In this document: positions 44,630 to 54,400 of the stretch, in pieces | How the letters are laid out: each line of letters starts with the position of its first letter | How positions within the stretch are numbered: position 1 is the stretch's first letter | From: an uncultured Flavobacteriales bacterium | GTDB lineage: Bacteria > Bacteroidota > Bacteroidia > Flavobacteriales > BACL11 | Assembly: GCA_905478555.1 (NCBI GenBank) | Contig: CAJQIZ010000024.1 | Location: 1 to 64,000, forward strand | Reading direction: 5' to 3' | DNA: 64,000 bases | The notes under the pieces: model-generated | What the model saw: only the letters and a program-made list of their open reading frames with translations | What the model was told of the DNA's origin: nothing | The model's database searches: none | Made by a program: the position numbers and the translations under genes

Positions 44630-45895
44630 ATCAAATCCGATATCTTTTCGGTAGTACTTTCCTTTAAAATCTATCTTTTCAGCATTCTGTAAAGATTTAT
44701 TTACCGCTTTATTTATATCTTGCCCAAAAGAGGTTATCGCCATAACCCTACCTCCATTTGTAACTATTTTATCATCTTTAGTTATTGTACCTGAATGGAA
44801 TAAGATACTACCTTCTAACTCATCAAAACCATTTATTTCCATTCCTTTTTCATAGCTTTCAGGATAACCTCCTGAAACTAACATTATAGTTGCTGCTACC
44901 TCTTCTGAAATATCAAAATCTACTTCTGAAAAAGAACCGTTTCCGATTCCCTTAAAAAGATTTAGTAAATCTGATTTTATTCTAGGTATAACCACTTCCG
45001 TTTCAGGGTCTCCCATTCTTACATTGTACTCTATTACCTTTGGGTTTCCATTTTCAACCATTAATCCGATAAAGATAAATCCTTTATAATCAATATTTTC
45101 TTCTACTAATCCTTTTATAGTTGGTTTTATAATTTCTCTTTCTACTTTCTCAATAAAAAATCTATCTACAAAAGGTACTGGTGAAATAGCTCCCATTCCT
45201 CCAGTGTTTAGTCCTTTATCTCCTTCTCCAATTCTTTTATAATCTTTTGCTGAAGGTAAAATTTTATAGGAAACTCCATCCGTTAAAACAAATACCGAAA
45301 GTTCTATTCCTTTTAGATGTTCTTCAATTACAACCTTACTACTTGCATCACCAAATTTTGCATCTGCAAGCATCTCTTTTAATGATTCTTTAGCTTCTTC
45401 AAGGGTTTCAGGAATTAAAACCCCCTTACCAGCAGCTAATCCATCTGCTTTTAAAACATACGGAGCACTAAGTGTTTCTAAAAACTGATATCCCTCCTCT
45501 AAAGTATCTTTAGTAAAACTTTGATAAGCGGCTGTTGGAATATTATGTTTTATCATAAATTTCTTAGAAAACTCTTTACTTCCTTCTAATCGAGCTCCTT
45601 TTTTTGAAGGTCCGATTACTGTAATATGTTGAAGAGATGCGTCTTCATTAAAAAAATCGTAGATACCATTTACTAGTGGATCTTCTGGACCCACCACTAT
45701 CATGCTTACTTGTTCTGAAATACAGAGTTCTTTTATCTTTTCAAAATCATTTACTCCGATATTAACATTGTTACCCACCTGATTTGTACCTGCATTTCCA
45801 GGTGCTATAAATAGTTTTTTACACAAACTTGATTGAGATATTTTCCATGCAAACGCATGTTCTCTTCCCCCGCTTCCTAATATTAATACATTCAT
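44624..45895 (-). CDS. purD: Phosphoribosylamine-glycine ligase
   Basis: The N-terminus MNVLILGSGGREHAFAWK and the ATP-grasp motifs (SAPYVLKADGLAAGKGV, then EYNVRMGDPETEVV) identify GAR synthetase. It joins 5-phosphoribosylamine and glycine in purine synthesis. The 423-aa length is normal. Its start shares one base with the yebC stop, so it is the last gene of a lepA-yebC-purD unit. Confidence 0.96.
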   Translation of the reverse strand: MNVLILGSGGREHAFAWKISQSSLCKKLFIAPGNAGTNQVGNNVNIGVNDFEKIKELCISEQVSMIVVGPEDPLVNGIYDFFNEDASLQHITVIGPSKKGARLEGSKEFSKKFMIKHNIPTAAYQSFTKDTLEEGYQFLETLSAPYVLKADGLAAGKGVLIPETLEEAKESLKEMLADAKFGDASSKVVIEEHLKGIELSVFVLTDGVSYKILPSAKDYKRIGEGDKGLNTGGMGAISPVPFVDRFFIEKVEREIIKPTIKGLVEENIDYKGFIFIGLMVENGNPKVIEYNVRMGDPETEVVIPRIKSDLLNLFKGIGNGSFSEVDFDISEEVAATIMLVSGGYPESYEKGMEINGFDELEGSILFHSGTITKDDKIVTNGGRVMAITSFGQDINKAVNKSLQNAEKIDFKGKYYRKDIGFDL

Positions 45896-46641
45896 TATTC
45901 TTCCATAGCTTTTAATATTTCTTCTGTTAGTTCCATATTATGAAATACCTGTTGTACATCATCATCTTCCTCTAACTTGTCTAATAGTTTTAGAACTAAT
46001 TTCGCATCTTCTGCAGAGATAGTCTTAGTGTTATTTGGTATTCTTTGTAATTCTGAATTTTGAATTTCAATCTCTAAATTTTCTAAGCAATTCTGCATAT
46101 TACTAAAATCAGGGAAATTGCAATATGCTGTAATTGCTTCCTCATCCACTTCTAACTCCTCTAGTCCTCCATCAATTAATTCCATCTCTAACTCTTCTGT
46201 ATCTATAGATATTTGATTAGGCTCAATAGTAAAAACTCCCTTCCTGTCAAATATAAACTCCAAAGAACCATTAGTACCTAAATTTCCTTCACATTTACTA
46301 AAATGTGACCTTACATTAGCAACTGTTCTGTTGTTATTATCAGAAGTACAGTCTACAAAAACTGCAATTCCATGTGGAGCATATCCCTCCAAAGTAATCT
46401 CTACATAGTTAGCCGCATCTGCACCACTTGCTTTTTTAATAGCTCTTTCTACATTATCTTTTGGCATGTTGGCAGCTTTTGCATTTTGCATAACTTGCCT
46501 CAATCTGGAATTAGAATCTGGATCTGGACCACCTTCTTTTACAGCCATTACAATTTCTCTTCCTATTCTAGAAAACGCTTTGGACATTGCAGACCAACGC
46601 TTCATCTTTCTTGCTTTTCTGAATTCGAACGCTCTTCCCAT
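45895..46641 (-). CDS. YebC/PmpR family protein
   Basis: MGRAFEFRKARKMKRWSAMSKAFSRIGREI is close to the highly conserved YebC start. The remainder has the three-domain layout with NMPKDNVERAIKK, EGYAPHGIAVFVDC and NLGTNGSLEFIFDRKG. Members act as DNA-binding regulators or in translation of difficult sequences. The name transcriptional regulator is inherited. The 248-aa length is normal. It lies between lepA and purD. Confidence 0.93.
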   Translation of the reverse strand: MGRAFEFRKARKMKRWSAMSKAFSRIGREIVMAVKEGGPDPDSNSRLRQVMQNAKAANMPKDNVERAIKKASGADAANYVEITLEGYAPHGIAVFVDCTSDNNNRTVANVRSHFSKCEGNLGTNGSLEFIFDRKGVFTIEPNQISIDTEELEMELIDGGLEELEVDEEAITAYCNFPDFSNMQNCLENLEIEIQNSELQRIPNNTKTISAEDAKLVLKLLDKLEEDDDVQQVFHNMELTEEILKAMEE

Positions 46642-46650
46642 ATTTATTTT

Positions 46651-48441
46651 TTAATCATCAAGTTTTAATACTGCCATAAATGCTTTCTGTGGAATTTCTA
46701 CATTCCCAACTTGTTTCATTCTCTTTTTACCTTTTTTCTGCTTCTCTAATAATTTTCTCTTTCTAGAAATATCCCCTCCATAACATTTTGCTGTTACATC
46801 TTTTCGGAGAGCTTTTATTGTTTCTCTACTTATAATTTTAGCTCCAATTGCAGATTGTATCGCAATATCAAATTGTTGTCTTGGTATTAATTCTTTTAGT
46901 TTTACGCATATTTTCCTTCCTAAATTCTGGGCATTATTTCTATGGATAAGTGCAGAAAGAGCATCTACTCCATCTCCATTTAAAAGTATGTCTAATTTTA
47001 TTAAGTCAGATTGTCGGTATTCTGAAGGTTGGTAATCGAAAGAAGCATACCCCTTAGAAACAGATTTTAATTTATCGTAAAAATCAAATACTATTTCTCC
47101 TAATGGCATATTAAAAGATAATTCAACTCTATCAGTAGTTAAATAAACCTGATTAGTAAGTTCTCCTCTTTTATCAATACATAAACTCATAATAGTCCCA
47201 ACATACTCAGCTTTTGTAATGATTTGTGCTTTTATATAAGGTTCTTCTACATAATCTAATGTACTTGGATCTGGGAAATCAGTCGGATTGTGAACCTCAA
47301 TTTTTGCTCCGGCAGTTGTGTAAGCTTTATATGATACATTAGGGACAGTGGTAATAACAATCATATCAAATTCCCTTTCCAATCTCTCTTGTATTATTTC
47401 CATGTGCAGCATTCCTAAGAATCCACATCTAAAGCCAAAACCAAGTGCTACAGAAGATTCTGGTTCGAAAGTTAAAGAGGCATCATTTAATTGCAGTTTC
47501 TCCATTGATTTTCGGAGTTCTTCATAATCTTCTGTTTCTACAGGGTATATACCCGCAAAAACCATTGGTTTTACATCTTCAAATCCTTTAATTGCTTCTA
47601 AAGATGGATTGTGTTTTGTGGTAATAGTATCTCCCACTTTTACATCTCTAGCTTCTTTTATCCCAGAGATAATATAACCTACCTCTCCTGTGCTTAATTT
47701 CTTTTTTGGTTCTTGTTTAAATTTTAAAACTCCAATCTCATCTGCAAAATATTCCTTTCCAGTTGCTAGGAATTTCACTTTCTCTCCTTTTTTCAGCTCC
47801 CCATTTATAATTTTAAAATAAGCTTCAATACCCCTAAAAGAATTGTAAACCGAATCAAAAATCATAGCTTGAAGTGGAGCGTTTGGATTTCCTTCGGGAG
47901 ACGGAACTCTGTTTACAATTGCTTCTAAAATAGCGTCAATACCTATTCCAGTTTTTGCAGAAGCGGGGATAATATCCTCATCATTACAACCAATCAAATC
48001 AATAATATGATCTTTTACTACTTCAGGGTCAGCTGATGGTAAGTCAATTTTATTTAAAACAGGAATAATTTCTAAGTCGTTTTCTAAAGCTAAATACAGA
48101 TTAGAAATAGTTTGCGCCTGAATTCCTTGTGCCGCATCAACAATTAAAAGAGCTCCTTCACAAGCAGCAATAGAACGAGACACTTCATAAGAAAAATCTA
48201 CATGTCCTGGGGTGTCAATTAGGTTTAGGGTATAGTCTTCTCCATTAAGAGAGTACTCCATTTGTATGGCATGACTCTTTATAGTAATCCCTCTTTCTTT
48301 CTCCAAATCCATACTATCTAACAGCTGATCTTGAGACTCTCTATCGGTAACTGCACCAGTAAATTCCAGTAACCTGTCAGCTAGAGTACTTTTCCCATGG
48401 TCAATATGAGCAATAATGCAAAAATTTCTAATGTTCTTCAT
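46651..48441 (-). CDS. lepA: Elongation factor 4 (LepA)
   Basis: The GTPase has the P-loop [17 protein letters not shown] and NKIDLPSAD. Domains II and III follow, then the LepA-specific C-terminal domain ([14 protein letters not shown], later [17 protein letters not shown]). It is a translation factor that acts on stalled or assembling ribosomes. I start at [12 protein letters not shown] (48441), giving 596 aa. The ORF runs six codons further upstream. It heads the lepA-yebC-purD unit. Confidence 0.97.
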   Translation of the reverse strand: MKNIRNFCIIAHIDHGKSTLADRLLEFTGAVTDRESQDQLLDSMDLEKERGITIKSHAIQMEYSLNGEDYTLNLIDTPGHVDFSYEVSRSIAACEGALLIVDAAQGIQAQTISNLYLALENDLEIIPVLNKIDLPSADPEVVKDHIIDLIGCNDEDIIPASAKTGIGIDAILEAIVNRVPSPEGNPNAPLQAMIFDSVYNSFRGIEAYFKIINGELKKGEKVKFLATGKEYFADEIGVLKFKQEPKKKLSTGEVGYIISGIKEARDVKVGDTITTKHNPSLEAIKGFEDVKPMVFAGIYPVETEDYEELRKSMEKLQLNDASLTFEPESSVALGFGFRCGFLGMLHMEIIQERLEREFDMIVITTVPNVSYKAYTTAGAKIEVHNPTDFPDPSTLDYVEEPYIKAQIITKAEYVGTIMSLCIDKRGELTNQVYLTTDRVELSFNMPLGEIVFDFYDKLKSVSKGYASFDYQPSEYRQSDLIKLDILLNGDGVDALSALIHRNNAQNLGRKICVKLKELIPRQQFDIAIQSAIGAKIISRETIKALRKDVTAKCYGGDISRKRKLLEKQKKGKKRMKQVGNVEIPQKAFMAVLKLDD

Positions 48442-48525
48442 AAGTATGCGAAAATACATTTTTTAGTTCAATTAAATAATGTTGTAGCTGTCAAAAAAAT
48501 GATTATTATTGCTGAAACAGAAAAA

Positions 48526-48774
48526 ATGAGTAAATTGAAAATCAGTAAAAGAAGGCATCTTATAAAAGCAATAAGTTGGAGTACATTAGCTATGATTACA
48601 ACTTATATTGTTTTAACTGAACTTCCCCCCTTAATAGGTTATGAACCAATTGCTAAGGAAGGAGCGGGGTTTTTAGTCGTTTTGGATAGGTTAGTAAAAT
48701 TAGTATTTTATTACATACACGAAAGAACTTGGTTTGCTTCTAATTGGGGGGTAATAAAACCTAAAGATCAATAA
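48526..48774 (+). CDS. DUF2061 family membrane protein
   Basis: From MSKLKISKRRHLIKAISWSTL the protein is 82 aa, with two hydrophobic segments and the family end LVKLVFYYIHERTWF. DUF2061 proteins are small membrane proteins of unknown function. The ORF can be extended upstream, but that part overlaps lepA antisense and is not conserved in character. An ATG nine codons earlier (48499) is possible. Confidence 0.75.
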   Translation: MSKLKISKRRHLIKAISWSTLAMITTYIVLTELPPLIGYEPIAKEGAGFLVVLDRLVKLVFYYIHERTWFASNWGVIKPKDQ

Positions 48775-48823
48775 TTTAATTCTTCTTTTTATAGTTGTAA
48801 TGAATGTTCAAATCATTTATGTC

Positions 48824-49450
48824 TTAAAGATTTTCTTTAATTAGTTCTTCTATATCTTCCTCTATTTCATAAAGGTATTTTTTAGGTTGTGGTCCTTTTT
48901 TTCTGAGAAGAAAAGCAATAATTATGCCAGCAATAAATCCAGACAAATGACCTTCCCAAGACACTTGATTAGGCATTGGTAACATTCCCCAAAAGAAACT
49001 TCCGTACATAAAAATCACAAAAAAAGATAAGATAGAAAGTCTAGGTTGTTTTTTTATAAATCCACTTATTAATACAAATGACGCAAGAGCATAAACTACT
49101 CCACTCGCTCCGATGACATTAGCATTAGGATTACCAATAATAAATAAAATTATACCGCTCAAAAGGTAAGAATACAAAAACACTTTATTAGAAATAGTAT
49201 TATAAACTTGAGAGATGATCCCTCCTAAAATTAAAATAGGATAACTATTATTTATTAAATGGTTTAGATCAGCATGTAGAAAAGGAAAGGTAAATATACC
49301 AGTAATTTTATTAAAATCCCACGCTTTTATACTGAATTGTCTAAAATCAGTTTCATTAATATATTCAAATCCCTTCACAAACCATATTGCAAAAACAAAC
49401 AAAATAGGGATGAACATTATATTAATAATATGTGATAAATTCTTTTTCAT
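48824..49450 (-). CDS. Rhomboid family intramembrane serine protease
   Basis: Six membrane helices are visible. The catalytic Ser is in VIGASGVVYAL (about residue 116) and the catalytic His in WEGHLSGFIAG (about residue 168), with HADLNHLINN giving the family His/Asn motif. Rhomboids cleave membrane proteins within the bilayer. The 208-aa length suits the basic six-helix form. A charged C-terminal tail (PKKYLYEIEEDIEELI) follows. No TAnnTTTG element was found in front. Confidence 0.88.
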   Translation of the reverse strand: MKKNLSHIINIMFIPILFVFAIWFVKGFEYINETDFRQFSIKAWDFNKITGIFTFPFLHADLNHLINNSYPILILGGIISQVYNTISNKVFLYSYLLSGIILFIIGNPNANVIGASGVVYALASFVLISGFIKKQPRLSILSFFVIFMYGSFFWGMLPMPNQVSWEGHLSGFIAGIIIAFLLRKKGPQPKKYLYEIEEDIEELIKENL

Positions 49451-49495
49451 TTATACTTTAAAATTGAGGATAAAATTATAGTTTTACATACAATT

Positions 49496-52255
49496 ATGAC
49501 AGGAAAAAAGAAATTATTTTTATTAGATGCTTATGCTCTTATTTATAGAGCGTTTTTTGCTTTTGCGAAAAACCCACGAATAAATTCAAAAGGATTAGAT
49601 ACTTCAGCAATTTTAGGATTTACTAATACTATAGTAGAAGTAATACGAAAAGAGAAACCTACTCATATTGCGGTATGTTTTGACAGGAAAGCTCCTACTT
49701 TTCGACATATAGAGTTTAAAGAATATAAAGCTAACAGAGATCCAACTCCTGATGGGATTGCTCAGGCCATCCCTTATATTGACAGATTATTAGATTGCAT
49801 GAATATACCTAGGCTGTATTTAGATGGATTTGAAGCAGATGATGTAATTGGTACTTTAGCAAAAAAAGCAGAGAAAAAAGATTTTCAAGTGTATATGATG
49901 ACTTCAGATAAAGATTTTGCTCAACTTGTATCAGAAAACATCTTCATGTACCGACCAGGAAACAAGTGGAGTCCTACGCAAGTTTGGGGAATAAAAGAAG
50001 TTTTAGAGAAGTTTCAAATTCAGAAAGTTTCGCAAGTAATTGATTTTTTAGGAATGATGGGAGATGCAGTAGATAATATTCCTGGTTTACCTGGCGTTGG
50101 AAAGAAAACTGCTCAAAAATTTATTGCACAATACGGATCTATGGAGGGGTTATTAGCTAACACGCATGAAATAAAAGGAAAATTAAGAGAAAAAGTAGAA
50201 GCAGCTAGAGATCAAGGAATACAGTCAAAACAATTAGCAACTATAATTACTAATGTACCTATTGATTTTGATGAAGAATCAGTAAAATTTAATAATTTTA
50301 ATACAAATGATTTAAAAGAATTATTTGAAGAGTTAGAGTTTAAAACTATTCTTTCAAGAGTTTTATCTTTATCCAATTCTGAAGAAGATGAAAAAGCTGA
50401 AACTGCAGTAGTAAGAGAAGAAAATAAAAATACAGAATCACAATTAGACATGTTCGCTCTAAACGAAACAACTTCAGAAAAAAAGGAAGAGATAATAAAA
50501 GATTATCAAATTACATCATCTATTAAAGAAGTGTATTCTGAAATTGAAAAATCAAAAATATGTTCCTTTCAGATTTTATGTAATACATTTAATAATAACG
50601 AGCAGATTATTGGATTGTCTTTGTCCTACAAGAAGGATAAGTCCGTATACATACCCATTAAGGAAGTTGATTTTGAATTGATAAATTCTCTTTTTAGAAA
50701 TAAAGATATATTGAAAATAGGATGTAATATTAAAGAACAACTAAAAATATTATTAAAATATAATATTACTGATATCCAAAATATTTTTGATGTTTCTATT
50801 GCTCATTATTTATTACAGCCAGACATGAGACATGATATTGAGATATTATCTGAAAATTATCTAAAATATTCAACTACCGATATTAGTTCTCTTTTAGGAA
50901 AGGGAAAACAAAAAAGAAATCTATCTGATTTATCAGAAGAAAAACAATCTTTTTATTGTTCGGAATTAGCAGACGTTCAAATACAGTTAACAGAATTATT
51001 TTTAGAGGAATTAAAAGAATTGAAATTATTAGACTTATTTAATGATATTGAGATGCCTTTACTAAAGTTGTTGTCTAAAATAGAGTTAGAAGGAATTAAT
51101 CTAGATGTAATAATGCTTCAGGAGTTCTCCAAAGAATTAACAGAAGAGATAAAATTAATAGAAAGTAAAATATATGAGTATTCTGAAGAGGAATTTAATA
51201 TCGCTTCTCCAAAACAAATGGGGGAAATATTGTTTGATAAAATGCAGATTGTAGAAAAGGTGAAGAAAACAAAATCTGGACAGTATTCTACATCTGAAGA
51301 AACTTTAAGTAAATTAAAAGGGGTTCACCCAATAATTGATTTAATTTTAGAATTTAGAGGACTTCAAAAATTACTAACAACTTATGTAAAGGCTTTACCT
51401 CAATTAATTGATGATACAAGTGGGAGAATTCACACTACCTTTAATCAATCAGTGGCTGCAACAGGAAGACTAAGTTCTGTTAACCCTAATTTACAAAACA
51501 TACCTATTAGAACTGAAAAAGGTAGAAAAATGAGAGAGGCTTTTGTTCCTAGAAATTCTGATTTTGAATTACTAGCTGCCGATTATTCTCAAATTGAATT
51601 AAGAATTATAGCTTCCCTCTCTGGTGATGAATCTATGTTAAAAGCGTTTAATAATGGTGTAGACATTCATTCTGCCACTGCTGCAAAAGTATATAAGGTA
51701 GAAAAAGAAGAAGTTAGTAGAGAAATGAGATCGAATGCTAAAATGGTCAATTTTGGAATTATTTATGGAATTTCAGCATTTGGTTTAGCTCAACGATTAG
51801 GAATAAAAAGAAAAGAGGCTGCTGAAATAATTGAGAATTATTTTATAGAGTTTCCAAAGGTTAAGAAATATATGGATTTATGTATTCAGAATGCCAGAGA
51901 TAATGAATTTGTAGAAACGATATTAGGAAGGAGAAGATATCTGAAGGATATTAATTCCCAGAATGGAATGATGCGTGCTTTTGCAGAAAGAAATGCCATA
52001 AATGCACCGATTCAAGGGTCTGCAGCTGATATTATTAAAAAGGCTATGATTGATGTACAACAGGAAATAGAAAAACAGAATTTAGAGTCTAGAATGTTAC
52101 TTCAAGTTCATGATGAATTAGTATTCGACATGAAAAAATCAGAAAAAGAGATTCTGATGAAGATTGTAAAAGACAAGATGGAGCGAACTATTAAATTAGA
52201 TGTTCCTTTATTAGTAGATATTGGTGTTGGAGAAAACTGGCTAGTAGCTCACTAA
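49496..52255 (+). CDS. polA: DNA polymerase I, with decayed 3'-5' exonuclease domain
   Basis: The order is a 5' nuclease domain (about residues 1-300, with DGFEADDVIGT and TSDKDFAQLV), a 3'-5' exonuclease-like domain (about 340-520) and the polymerase domain with ADYSQIELRI, RSNAKMVNFGIIYG and LQVHDELVF. At 919 aa it is full length. In the exonuclease domain the usual Asp-x-Glu is replaced by SFQILC, and the Asp of the second motif by Gln (CNIKEQLKI). Proofreading is therefore probably lost, as in Taq polymerase. The last 4 nt overlap the facing small gene. Confidence 0.96.
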   Translation: MTGKKKLFLLDAYALIYRAFFAFAKNPRINSKGLDTSAILGFTNTIVEVIRKEKPTHIAVCFDRKAPTFRHIEFKEYKANRDPTPDGIAQAIPYIDRLLDCMNIPRLYLDGFEADDVIGTLAKKAEKKDFQVYMMTSDKDFAQLVSENIFMYRPGNKWSPTQVWGIKEVLEKFQIQKVSQVIDFLGMMGDAVDNIPGLPGVGKKTAQKFIAQYGSMEGLLANTHEIKGKLREKVEAARDQGIQSKQLATIITNVPIDFDEESVKFNNFNTNDLKELFEELEFKTILSRVLSLSNSEEDEKAETAVVREENKNTESQLDMFALNETTSEKKEEIIKDYQITSSIKEVYSEIEKSKICSFQILCNTFNNNEQIIGLSLSYKKDKSVYIPIKEVDFELINSLFRNKDILKIGCNIKEQLKILLKYNITDIQNIFDVSIAHYLLQPDMRHDIEILSENYLKYSTTDISSLLGKGKQKRNLSDLSEEKQSFYCSELADVQIQLTELFLEELKELKLLDLFNDIEMPLLKLLSKIELEGINLDVIMLQEFSKELTEEIKLIESKIYEYSEEEFNIASPKQMGEILFDKMQIVEKVKKTKSGQYSTSEETLSKLKGVHPIIDLILEFRGLQKLLTTYVKALPQLIDDTSGRIHTTFNQSVAATGRLSSVNPNLQNIPIRTEKGRKMREAFVPRNSDFELLAADYSQIELRIIASLSGDESMLKAFNNGVDIHSATAAKVYKVEKEEVSREMRSNAKMVNFGIIYGISAFGLAQRLGIKRKEAAEIIENYFIEFPKVKKYMDLCIQNARDNEFVETILGRRRYLKDINSQNGMMRAFAERNAINAPIQGSAADIIKKAMIDVQQEIEKQNLESRMLLQVHDELVFDMKKSEKEILMKIVKDKMERTIKLDVPLLVDIGVGENWLVAH

Positions 52256-52467
52256 TTATTTTTTCTGATAAATAGTATATACAATAATATGATTGCAATT
52301 ACACCTATAAACGTATTGCCCGCATCTTTCACATTACCAACTGGATCCCATCCAAATAGCGTATCGTTGAGTAATAGCTGAACAATAATTCCTAAACATA
52401 GAAAAGTTAGTGCGGTTGCAGTAACTTCAGTCATTAATTCTCTAATCTTAGTTAATTTATCTTTCAT
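52252..52467 (-). CDS. Small two-helix membrane protein
   Basis: The 71-aa protein has a charged amphipathic start (MKDKLTKIRELMTEV) and two hydrophobic helices (about residues 17-33 and 50-66). A loop, DTLFGWDPVGNVKDAGN, lies between them. Its length and layout parallel the neighbour at 52542-52769, so the two may be distant paralogues. The function is unknown. A strong terminator separates it from that neighbour. Confidence 0.6.
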   Translation of the reverse strand: MKDKLTKIRELMTEVTATALTFLCLGIIVQLLLNDTLFGWDPVGNVKDAGNTFIGVIAIILLYILFIRKNN

Positions 52468-52490
52468 TAGTTTAGTTTTAATTAAAAAAG

Positions 52491-52521
52491 AAAATAGCCC
52501 TTAAATGTTAAGGGCTATTTT
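52491..52521 (-). terminator. Perfect 14-bp hairpin terminator
   Basis: AAAATAGCCCTTAA and its exact complement flank the 3-nt loop ATG. It lies about 20 nt after the stop of the gene at 52542 (minus), and a TTTTCTTTTTT run follows on that strand. Confidence 0.85.
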
Positions 52522-52541
52522 ATCAAATCTTAATAGTATGA

Positions 52542-52769
52542 TTATTTACTTGAAATTAAGTTCCAAACAATCAAAAGACCAATTAATCCAATTACACCAC
52601 CTCCGGCAAAACCAGTTACAACTCCTGTAATATTACTTATAACATTAATTCCTGAAATTGATCCAGCTCCGAAAAGGAAATCAGCTACAATAGAAAGAGC
52701 TAATAATCCCATGATTAATCCTGTTAGACCTTTAAAAAAGTCATTGAAGTACTTAAATACTTTGTCCAT
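52542..52769 (-). CDS. Small glycine-rich membrane protein
   Basis: The 75-aa protein starts with an amphipathic stretch (MDKVFKYFNDFFKGLTG) and has two hydrophobic helices joined by a Gly/Asn loop (GAGSISGINVISN). The second helix carries a GFAGGGVIGLIGLL glycine run. A TAAGTTTG promoter lies 30 nt upstream and a perfect terminator follows, so it forms a complete single-gene unit. No family is recognised. Confidence 0.65.
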   Translation of the reverse strand: MDKVFKYFNDFFKGLTGLIMGLLALSIVADFLFGAGSISGINVISNITGVVTGFAGGGVIGLIGLLIVWNLISSK

Positions 52770-52799
52770 AATAAAAATAAATTTTAGTTAATAATACCC

Positions 52800-52807
52800 C
52801 AAACTTA
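52800..52807 (-). promoter_or_regulatory. TAAGTTTG -7 element for the small membrane protein
   Basis: TAAGTTTG on the minus strand lies 30 nt before ATG 52769. Confidence 0.5.
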
Positions 52808-53172
52808 GAAACATATTTCCATTTTTAAGTCATTTACTTCATTTTTATTTCAAATTAGTATCATCTTTAATTTTTTAGATAAATATCTACTAAATTACGT
52901 ATAAACTTTTAGTTATCAAATGTTTAACTATATTAATTTATAAAAATAGTGTGATATAAGGTAGCTATTTTCAACATAAAATTGTTAAGAATCTAAAACA
53001 GATGTAATTAACTAGTTTACAAATACTTAAATGTAAATACCATTAGAATGCTTCTATTTTTTGGTTCATTTTTTCAATATTTACTTTTGTGTAGTAAAAA
53101 AATATTAAAAAATCAAAAAATCATTAAAATTGATATAATTATAACTTCTAATAAAATTAAAAATAGTGGAAT
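52808..53172. other. Gene-free AT-rich interval
   Basis: About 365 bases between the small membrane protein promoter and the end of the cystathionine enzyme gene hold no supported gene. A plus-strand ORF starting at 53048 is mostly antisense of the PLP enzyme gene. I see no hairpin with a T-run and no RNA gene. A small RNA cannot be excluded. Confidence 0.5.
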
Positions 53173-54318
53173 TTACAATGAATCTAATGCCATTTTAAGG
53201 TCATCTACTAAATCTTCTATATCTTCAATACCAACGCTTAACCTGATAAGAGTGTCTACTACTCCTGTTTTTTCTCTTGCTTCTTTTGGTATGGCAGCAT
53301 GTGTCATAGAAGCAGGATGTCCTATTAAAGACTCCACTCCACCTAAACTTTCCGCTAGTGTAAAATAATGTGTTGTAGAAACTAAATTAATAGCATCTTC
53401 TAATTTATTACCTTTTAGATTGAAGGAAACCATCCCTCCAAAATCATCCATTTGTTTTTTAGCAATATCATGATTTGGATGATCCTCAAATCCTGGCCAA
53501 TATACCTCCCCTACTTTAGGATGTGTTTTAAGGAAGTTAGCAATTACTTTTCCGTTTTCACAATGGCGTTGCATTCTCAAGTGAAGTGTTTTTATCCCCC
53601 TCAATACTAAGAAACAGTCTTGTGGACCTGGTACTGCACCGCAAGAATTCTGAATAGCAAATAACTTTCCTGCTAATTTATCATCTTTACAAATAGCGGC
53701 TCCCATTACTACATCCGAATGACCTCCCATATATTTTGTTAAAGAATGCATCACAATGTCAGCACCCATATCTAATGGTCGTTGCAAATAAGGTGTCGCA
53801 AAGGTATTATCCACTACAAAAGTAAGATTATGTTTTGCAGAAATTTCGCCTAACTTTTCAATATCAATAATATTAAGCATTGGGTTTGTTGGAGTTTCTG
53901 CCCAAAGCATTTTTGTATTTTCATTAATTAAAGATTCAATTTTAGAACTGTCATCCATTCCTACAAAATGAAATTTAATTCCAAACGGCTCAAAAATAGA
54001 ATTGAATATTCGGTAGGTACCACCATATAAATCGTTAGTTGAAATTACTTCATCTCCAGGTTTTAATAGTTTTATAATAGCATCAATTGCCGCTAATCCA
54101 CTTCCAAAACATAATCCGAATTCTCCATTTTCTAATTCAGCAAGGTTTTTCTCTAATGCATTTCTTGTAGGGTTTCCTGTTCTGGAATATTCATATCCTT
54201 TAAAATCTCCAGGGCTTGCTTGTTTGTATGTAGAGGTTTGAAAAATTGGAGTCATGATAGCTCCTGTTGAAGGATCCGCTTCCTGTCCAGCATGTATTGT
54301 TTTTGTTCCGAATTTCAT
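53173..54318 (-). CDS. Cystathionine gamma-synthase/gamma-lyase family PLP enzyme
   Basis: This Cys/Met-metabolism PLP enzyme has TRAMINO-type features: YEYSRTGNPTRNALE, the PLP-stacking region NDLYGGTYRIF, and the PLP Lys in HSLTKYMGGHSDV. The 381-aa length is normal. Sequence alone does not separate synthase (O-acylhomoserine to cystathionine) from lyase (cystathionine to cysteine). No neighbouring methionine gene helps. A TAGGTTTG promoter lies 29 nt upstream. No SAM riboswitch fits in the short leader. Confidence 0.92.
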   Translation of the reverse strand: MKFGTKTIHAGQEADPSTGAIMTPIFQTSTYKQASPGDFKGYEYSRTGNPTRNALEKNLAELENGEFGLCFGSGLAAIDAIIKLLKPGDEVISTNDLYGGTYRIFNSIFEPFGIKFHFVGMDDSSKIESLINENTKMLWAETPTNPMLNIIDIEKLGEISAKHNLTFVVDNTFATPYLQRPLDMGADIVMHSLTKYMGGHSDVVMGAAICKDDKLAGKLFAIQNSCGAVPGPQDCFLVLRGIKTLHLRMQRHCENGKVIANFLKTHPKVGEVYWPGFEDHPNHDIAKKQMDDFGGMVSFNLKGNKLEDAINLVSTTHYFTLAESLGGVESLIGHPASMTHAAIPKEAREKTGVVDTLIRLSVGIEDIEDLVDDLKMALDSL

Positions 54319-54347
54319 CTTTTTAAGTCTTGTTTTTATAAGGTTAG

Positions 54348-54355
54348 CAAACCTA
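54348..54355 (-). promoter_or_regulatory. TAGGTTTG -7 element for the cystathionine enzyme
   Basis: TAGGTTTG on the minus strand lies 29 nt before ATG 54318 and diverges from the EamA transporter promoter at 54378. Confidence 0.45.
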
Positions 54356-54377
54356 CAAAAATTTCAGTATTTAATTT

Positions 54378-54385
54378 TACTTTTG
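54378..54385 (+). promoter_or_regulatory. TACTTTTG -7 element for the EamA transporter
   Basis: TACTTTTG fits TAnnTTTG and lies 15 nt before the TTG start at 54401. Confidence 0.45.
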
Positions 54386-54400
54386 TAAAAAATTAATCTG

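Noticed and set aside
53048-53368. 106-aa plus-strand ORF
   Set aside because: Its second half is antisense of the PLP enzyme gene and the first half is low-complexity AT-rich sequence.
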